48,356 nucleotides of DNA. Origin: Neisseria sp. Lineage in GTDB: Bacteria > Pseudomonadota > Gammaproteobacteria > Burkholderiales > Neisseriaceae. Of this stretch, positions 44,577-48,356 are shown one piece after another. Position numbers and translations under genes: made by a program. The DNA lies in the NCBI GenBank assembly GCA_030538415.1, contig JAUNTY010000017.1, positions 1 to 48,356 of the forward strand, given 5' to 3'. The first letter of the stretch is position 1. The number at the start of each line of letters is the position of its first letter. Below the pieces are notes generated by a model. It was given only the letters and a program-made list of their open reading frames with translations, was not told the origin of the DNA and made no database searches.

Positions 44577-44877
44577 AAACAAGCCGGCAGGGCAAAGCTG
44601 ATTGACTTGGTGCCTCAACGCCTGCGTTTTACCGTTCTCTTTGAACCAAGGTAAGCCAACGCAGCGCTGATTCAAATGCGGGCAGAATCCCATGCACCAT
44701 CCCCATTCAAGAAAAACAAACCGACAAAATGGCAGTTCGAAAACAATAGAAAATAAAGGGCAAAACCGGCGGACTTAGTGTTTGATTACTTTAGGACCTC
44801 CTGACAGCGCAGCGGTATCAGAAAGCCTTAACAGCCAGAAGCAAATCAACGAAGCCGAATTACTCTTTGAATGGATA
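44577..44877. other. Gene-free stretch between two type A elements
   Basis: There is no convincing gene. A short reading frame at 44782 runs into the next repeat element and has no ribosome site. No DUS or strong hairpin is seen. Confidence 0.5.
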
Positions 44878-44983
44878 TATAGTGGAAAAACTTACTTTAA
44901 TACAAGGCAGCAAGCCGCAGACAGTACAAGTAGTACGGCCAGGCGCAGCAACGCGGTAGTAGAAATTAAGTTTTTTCACTATA
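44878..44983. repeat. Correia-like element type A
   Basis: This 106-bp element has ends tatagtggaaaaacttactt and taagttttttcactata. The core is shared with the others. It is joined directly to the type E element that starts at 44980. Confidence 0.88.
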
Positions 44984-45103
44984 GTGAACTCAATATAAAA
45001 CCGGAGCAAAGTAGAAGGCCGCGGTCAGTACGGCAGTACGGCAGTACGGCAGTATCGTTAAGCATAGCAACCCCCGCATTGGTTTTACAATGATTTCACT
45101 ATA
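44980..45103. repeat. Correia-like element type E with 8-bp tandem repeat
   Basis: The ends tatagtgaactcaatataaa and, inverted, tatagtgaaatcattgtaaa bound a 124-bp element. The centre has three copies of cagtacgg followed by cagtatcg, in the place where other elements have agtacagatagtac. Confidence 0.7.
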
Positions 45104-45153
45104 GCAATCAGACATCAAAACACCCCCTCAAGCAGCCAGCCATTTCCGACAAC

Positions 45154-45183
45154 GAAAAAGCCCTGCGTCAAGCAGGGCTTCTT
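45154..45183 (-). terminator. Terminator of rplU-rpmA
   Basis: The stem agccctgc / gcagggct with an A run on the plus side lies about 28 bp past the rpmA stop. Confidence 0.9.
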
Positions 45184-45210
45184 GATTCAGCTATCAGACA
45201 GAGTAACAGA

Positions 45211-45483
45211 TTACTCGTCGGCACCGGCATAAGGACGCACGCTGACCGTCTTGCGGTTTAATGCGCCTTTAGTGGCGAATTCAACATAACCATCAACCTT
45301 GGCGAACAAGGTATGGTCTTTGCCCATGCCCACGTTGTCACCTGCGTGAAAACGGGTGCCGCGTTGGCGGACAATAATGGAACCGGCAGGAATCAGTTCG
45401 TTGCCATAAGCTTTTACACCCAGGCGTTTGGCTTCTGAATCGCGGCCGTTTTTAGAGCTACCACCAGCTTTTTTGGTTGCCAT
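45211..45483 (-). CDS. rpmA: 50S ribosomal protein L27
   Basis: This 90-residue protein sits near the peptidyl-transferase centre. The family pattern is clear: [20 protein letters not shown], then [20 protein letters not shown] and [12 protein letters not shown]. The N-terminus begins directly with the functional ATKKAGG tail, so no processing leader as in Firmicutes is present. AGGAGTAAGTAAA precedes the start. It follows rplU by 19 bp. Confidence 0.98.
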   Translation of the reverse strand: MATKKAGGSSKNGRDSEAKRLGVKAYGNELIPAGSIIVRQRGTRFHAGDNVGMGKDHTLFAKVDGYVEFATKGALNRKTVSVRPYAGADE

Positions 45484-45502
45484 TTTACTTACTCCTAATT
45501 AA

Positions 45503-45811
45503 TTAAGCGATTGCCACGATTTCAATTTGCGTGAAATTTTGGCGATGACCTTGACGTTTTTGGTAGTGTTTGCGACGACGCATTTTAAAAATGCGCACTT
45601 TCTCGCCACGACCATGAGCCACTACTTTTGCAGTAACTTTGGCGCCTTCGATAAAGGGAGCGCCTACTTTTACAGATTCGCCGTCAGCAATCATCAAAAC
45701 TTCGTTCAGTTCGATTTGGCTGTCGAGTTCGGCTGGTATCTGTTCTACTTTCAATTTTTCGCCAACGGTAACTTTGTATTGTTTACCGCCGGTTTTTACG
45801 ACCGCGTACAT
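45503..45811 (-). CDS. rplU: 50S ribosomal protein L21
   Basis: This 102-residue protein binds 23S rRNA. It starts [20 protein letters not shown] and ends in [19 protein letters not shown], the basic RNA-binding tail. The ATG at 45811 has GGAG at proper spacing and matches the family start; an alternative four codons upstream is unlikely. It is the first gene of rplU-rpmA, driven by the consensus promoter at 45870-45898. Confidence 0.98.
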   Translation of the reverse strand: MYAVVKTGGKQYKVTVGEKLKVEQIPAELDSQIELNEVLMIADGESVKVGAPFIEGAKVTAKVVAHGRGEKVRIFKMRRRKHYQKRQGHRQNFTQIEIVAIA

Positions 45812-45869
45812 ACTCAACTCCATGAGAATTCTAGGTTTAAATCTCCACGCACCACGCGCGGAATTTGGA

Positions 45870-45898
45870 ATTATATAAACATTTCCCTATTTTGTCAA
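45870..45898 (-). promoter_or_regulatory. Consensus sigma-70 promoter of rplU-rpmA
   Basis: On the minus strand TTGACA, 17 bp, TATAAT: a perfect match in both hexamers and spacing. It lies about 58 bp upstream of the rplU ATG. Confidence 0.92.
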
Positions 45899-46028
45899 AG
45901 CTTTATTATTAGCTCTTGATTGAGGCCGTCTGAAACATCAAAACAACCGCTTCCGCGCGCAGCTCCTTCCCAAAATGCCGTACAGGTATAAATTTACACC
46001 GATAATCCATGCAAGCCCCCATCATTAC

Positions 46029-46037
46029 TGCTATAAT
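46029..46037 (+). promoter_or_regulatory. Extended -10 promoter of ispB
   Basis: TGCTATAAT combines a TGn extension with a consensus -10, 76 bp upstream of the ispB start. No good -35 is present, as is usual for extended -10 promoters. Confidence 0.65.
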
Positions 46038-46113
46038 CGCCCGCTGTACTGCTTCTTAAAATTCTTAAAAAACTGCGCCCCCAACGGCACACCAGACAAG
46101 AAACCGAAAAGTC

Positions 46114-47088
46114 ATGCTCGAAACCCTGCCTTATTTCCAACGCCACCTGCCTGATGATTTGGCTAAAGTAAATGTTGTGATTAATCAGGCTGTGCAATCA
46201 GAAGTCGCCCTGATTTCGCAAATCGGCAACTATATCATCAGCGCGGGCGGCAAACGTCTGCGCCCGATTATCACTATCCTTGCAGGCAAAGCCTTGGGCT
46301 ACGATGACCAGAAGCTGTATTCCTTGGCTGCCATGGTGGAATTCATCCACACATCCACCCTTTTGCATGACGACGTGGTGGACGAAAGCGACCTCCGCCG
46401 CGGACGGCAAACCGCCAATAATCTTTTTGGCAACGCCGCAGCCGTGCTGGTGGGTGACTTTTTATACACCCGCGCTTTCCAATTGATGGTTGGCTCGGGC
46501 AGCATGAAGATTTTGGAAGTAATGGCGGACGCCACCAATATTATTGCCGAAGGCGAAGTGATGCAGCTGATGAACATCGGCAACGTCGAAATTACTGAAG
46601 CCGAATATCTTCAGGTCATTCAATACAAAACGGCCAAGCTGTTTGAAGCAGCTGCGCAAGTGGGCGCAATTTTGGCCGGAGCTACGGCAGAGCAGGAAAA
46701 AGCTTTGACAGATTACGGCATGTATGTCGGCACCGCGTTCCAAATCATTGATGACGTTTTGGATTACTCGGGCAGCACCGATGAAATCGGTAAAAATGTT
46801 GGCGACGATCTCGCCGAAGGCAAACCTACCCTGCCTTTAATTTACCTGATGCAACAAGGCAGCAGCGAAGCCGCCAACGATGTCCGTCAAGCGCTGGAAA
46901 ATGCTGATCGCAGCTACTTTGATAAAATTCACCATCACGTCATCCAATCCGAAGCTTTGTCTTATTGCGCCAATGAAGCACGCAAAGCCGTAGATTGCGC
47001 TATTGCGCGCCTATCGAGCCTTCCTGATAACGAAGCCACCCGCGCCATGCGCCAATTGGCAGAAGAATCACTCGCTCGGATATCCTGA
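46114..47088 (+). CDS. ispB: Octaprenyl diphosphate synthase
   Basis: This 324-residue trans-prenyltransferase makes the C40 side chain of ubiquinone from farnesyl and isopentenyl diphosphate. The first aspartate-rich motif is DDVVDESD (86-93) and the second FQIIDDVLDYSG, with GGKRLRP (45-51) for substrate phosphate. KPTLPLIYLM near residue 240 is typical. A tRNA gene starts 17 bp after its stop. It is divergent from rplU-rpmA, as in many proteobacteria. Exact chain length cannot be read from sequence. Confidence 0.95.
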   Translation: MLETLPYFQRHLPDDLAKVNVVINQAVQSEVALISQIGNYIISAGGKRLRPIITILAGKALGYDDQKLYSLAAMVEFIHTSTLLHDDVVDESDLRRGRQTANNLFGNAAAVLVGDFLYTRAFQLMVGSGSMKILEVMADATNIIAEGEVMQLMNIGNVEITEAEYLQVIQYKTAKLFEAAAQVGAILAGATAEQEKALTDYGMYVGTAFQIIDDVLDYSGSTDEIGKNVGDDLAEGKPTLPLIYLMQQGSSEAANDVRQALENADRSYFDKIHHHVIQSEALSYCANEARKAVDCAIARLSSLPDNEATRAMRQLAEESLARIS

Positions 47089-47104
47089 ATTCCAATTTTA
47101 TAAC

Positions 47105-47179
47105 CTCGCCGTAGTTCAACGGATAGAACATATGCCTCCTAAGCGTAAAATACAGGTTCGATTCCTGTCGGCGAGGCCA
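47105..47179 (+). tRNA. tRNA-Arg (anticodon CCU)
   Basis: A full cloverleaf can be drawn. The acceptor ctcgccg pairs with cggcgag, the D stem gttc/gaac, the anticodon stem tatgc/gcgta with loop ctcctaa (anticodon CCT), a 4-nt variable loop, and the T arm acagg-ttcgatt-cctgt. The discriminator is g and CCA is encoded. It reads AGG codons and directly follows ispB, so it may be co-transcribed. Confidence 0.95.
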
Positions 47180-47381
47180 TCTCCCTAAAATCTTTCCATC
47201 CGCATTAAAACTCAATAAACATCCTGAAGCAGGTAAACAACATCGAGGCGCTTTACCAAGCTACATCACCACTTCTGTTTGAAAACTACGCGATGGTTTA
47301 TCTTAACGAAAGCGTCAGCATCAACTGCACTACTTTTGGCAGCCGGCTAAAACAGATCTTGATGCCGAAGTTACCGGAGAA
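47180..47381. other. Gap after the tRNA gene
   Basis: About 200 bp has no supported gene. I see no clear terminator hairpin after the tRNA gene. Confidence 0.45.
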
Positions 47382-47484
47382 TATAGTCGGAAAAATTAGA
47401 TTCTGAAACCAGGCGGCGAGCCGCAGACAGTATAGATAGTACGGCAAGGCAACGCCGTAGCAGAAACTAATTTCTTCGACTATA
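47382..47484. repeat. Correia-like element type C
   Basis: This 103-bp element has ends tatagtcggaaaaattagat and the inverse actaatttcttcgactata. The core is slightly shortened (ggcaaggcaacgccg). Confidence 0.88.
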
Positions 47485-47694
47485 TAGCTAAACAACCTAC
47501 ACTGCATACAGCCGTTGCTTCGCCTTGCCGTACTATAGTCGTTTCAATTTAGATTGAGACAAGGCAGCAAGCCGCAGACAGTACAAGTAGTGCGGCAAGG
47601 CGCAGCAACGCTGTATCAAGCTAAATTGAAACGACTATACTTTATATTGTCTGCGGCTTACTGCCTTGTATGCAAAATGCGTTGTTCAGCTATA
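47483..47694. repeat. Correia-like element type D, interrupted by a type B element
   Basis: The outer ends are tatagctaaacaacctacac and, from the right, tatagctgaacaacgcattt. The core is split at gccgtac by the type B element 47534-47639, and continues with ctttatattgtctgcggc. Without the insert it is 106 bp. Confidence 0.85.
47534..47639. repeat. Correia-like element type B nested in a type D element
   Basis: This complete 106-bp type B element has ends tatagtcgtttcaatttaga and ctaaattgaaacgactata, inserted in the core of the type D element at the same position as the nested insertion at 5236. Confidence 0.9.
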
Positions 47695-47738
47695 TAAAAA
47701 AACCTCTACATTCTGCTTAAGAGAAAATGTAGAGGTCG
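47695..47738 (-). terminator. Terminator of comEA
   Basis: The stem cctctacatt / aatgtagagg with an A run on the plus side lies about 28 bp past the comEA stop. Confidence 0.85.
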
Positions 47739-47765
47739 ATGGAAGCCATTAAAAAAACTCCCCGC

Positions 47766-48059
47766 TTATTTCTTTACAGCAGGCCCGGCTTTTTTTGCTG
47801 CTCCGCCGCTCACTGTCGCTTCATCCTTCAACCGGTTGTAAATTCCATCGCCAATGCCTTTTACGTTTTTCAACTCCTCAACATTCTTGAAGTTACCGTT
47901 TTGCTGACGATATTCTACAATCGCTGCCGCCTTCGACGGGCCGATACCTGGAAGTGCTTTAAGCTCTTCTGCCGAAGCAGTGTTGATATTTACCGCAGCC
48001 AGCGATAGACCTGTTGCACACAGTGCCAATGCACCCAATAGCCATTGTTTTATGTTCAT
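47766..48059 (-). CDS. comEA: Competence DNA-binding protein ComEA (ComE)
   Basis: This 97-residue periplasmic protein binds and ratchets incoming DNA during natural transformation. A signal peptide (NIKQWLLGALALCATGLSLA) is followed by one helix-hairpin-helix pair: VNINTASAEELKALPGIGPS and NVEELKNVKGIGDGIYNRL. The lysine-rich tail AKKAGPAVKK may add DNA affinity. The ATG at 48059 gives the known short neisserial length; the longer frame upstream is not similar. The gene fits the many DUS in the window. In pathogenic Neisseria, as I recall, comE copies lie by rRNA operons, but none is seen here. Confidence 0.95.
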   Translation of the reverse strand: MNIKQWLLGALALCATGLSLAAVNINTASAEELKALPGIGPSKAAAIVEYRQQNGNFKNVEELKNVKGIGDGIYNRLKDEATVSGGAAKKAGPAVKK

Positions 48060-48296
48060 AAGCTTTTCTTCTCGTAATGTTATTTGACCATCTCTACTGC
48101 CCTTCAGTAAAGATGTCGTTATAATAAAAAAACTACTTGAATCCTTCAACAACTTTCACGACATTTACTGTCATCTCAATCAATATGACGTTATTCTGCA
48201 ACACTCTACATCGTACTGAACTAAAATCCACAACTGCGCTTTTGATTTGATGGACATTTAGGTTAACAAAAATCGCCAAACCCCTTAACCATTATA

Positions 48297-48356
48297 CTAA
48301 GCCACGCCGGTTAGCAAACGGTTATTGAAGCGCACCGCCACCCGCCTGCCCTCCGG
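48297..48356 (-). CDS. Possible 3' end of a gene running off the right edge
   Basis: In one minus-strand frame the last 60 bases read PEGRRVAVRFNNRLLTGVA then TAG, with GC-rich third positions like real genes here. The part is too short to identify. The 237 bp between it and comEA shows only AT-rich promoter-like DNA. Confidence 0.35.
   Translation of the reverse strand, partial: PEGRRVAVRFNNRLLTGVA

Noticed and set aside
44782-45093. 103-residue open frame between repeats
   Set aside because: It runs through parts of two repeat elements, has no ribosome site and no recognisable domain.
48153-48356. 5S rRNA or rRNA operon end next to comEA, as in pathogenic Neisseria
   Set aside because: I see no 5S-like sequence or stem pairing in this stretch.

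Overview
The window comes from the chromosome of a Neisseria species, most likely a commensal or animal-associated one. The 10-mer GCCGTCTGAA (the neisserial DNA uptake sequence, DUS) occurs dozens of times, usually preceded by AG rather than the AT form typical of meningococcus and gonococcus. It is often paired as inverted repeats in terminators. Gene content also fits: neisserial single-chain porin, comEA, HisB with an extra N-terminal domain, and Correia-type repeats. The species cannot be named from this window. Coding density is high, GC looks mid-50s percent by eye, and I see no prophage, rRNA or CRISPR.

Layout. 1-4890: respiratory formate dehydrogenase fdnG-fdxH-fdnI (minus strand), with a cysteine where many homologues have selenocysteine. 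5658-9689: a TetR regulator, murB and norM (overlapping stop/start), and a small exported protein. 10195-12221: queuosine precursor genes queC, queD, queE. 12472-14343: tsaD and a second small exported protein. 14431-16446: hisC-hisB. 16611-20476 (plus strand): PhoH-like ATPase, three uncharacterised genes, ybeY, corC. 20805-21922: sspA-sspB. 22228-23916: membrane-anchored malate:quinone oxidoreductase. 24332-27080: cytochrome bc1 genes petABC. 27204-30160: Nif3-like protein and the secreted phosphatase PhoX. 30741-32811: groES-groEL. 33172-33663: a REP-associated tyrosine transposase (RAYT) with REP hairpins on both sides. 34077-37355: major porin and an MFS transporter. 37703-38194: dsbB. 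38195-39384: a gene-free, repeat-rich stretch. 39385-44333: phoU and pstSCAB. 45211-48059: rplU-rpmA, ispB, tRNA-Arg(CCU), comEA. A possible gene end lies at the right edge.

How it fits together. Energy metabolism is represented by formate and malate oxidation into the quinone pool and the bc1 complex. Phosphate acquisition is represented by PhoX, PstSCAB and PhoU. phoX and phoU have convincing PhoB-type promoters (7-bp repeats phased every 11 bp, with a -10 hexamer exactly 10 bp downstream), and pstS has a weaker version, so the window appears to hold part of a Pho regulon.

The most unusual content lies between genes. There are several layers of small non-autonomous elements: (1) about fifteen Correia-like elements whose ends fall into at least five types (called A-E here) around one shared core, including nested insertions with a recognisable empty site and an end-swapped chimera; (2) two unrelated roughly 200-bp mini-elements (F1, F2) sharing the same 15-bp ends and flanked by 5-bp duplications; (3) GTAG-headed REP hairpins of two classes around a RAYT gene; (4) a 267-bp element (G) with 19-bp inverted ends. 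DUS copies also sit inside at least twelve coding regions, twice providing the stop codon.
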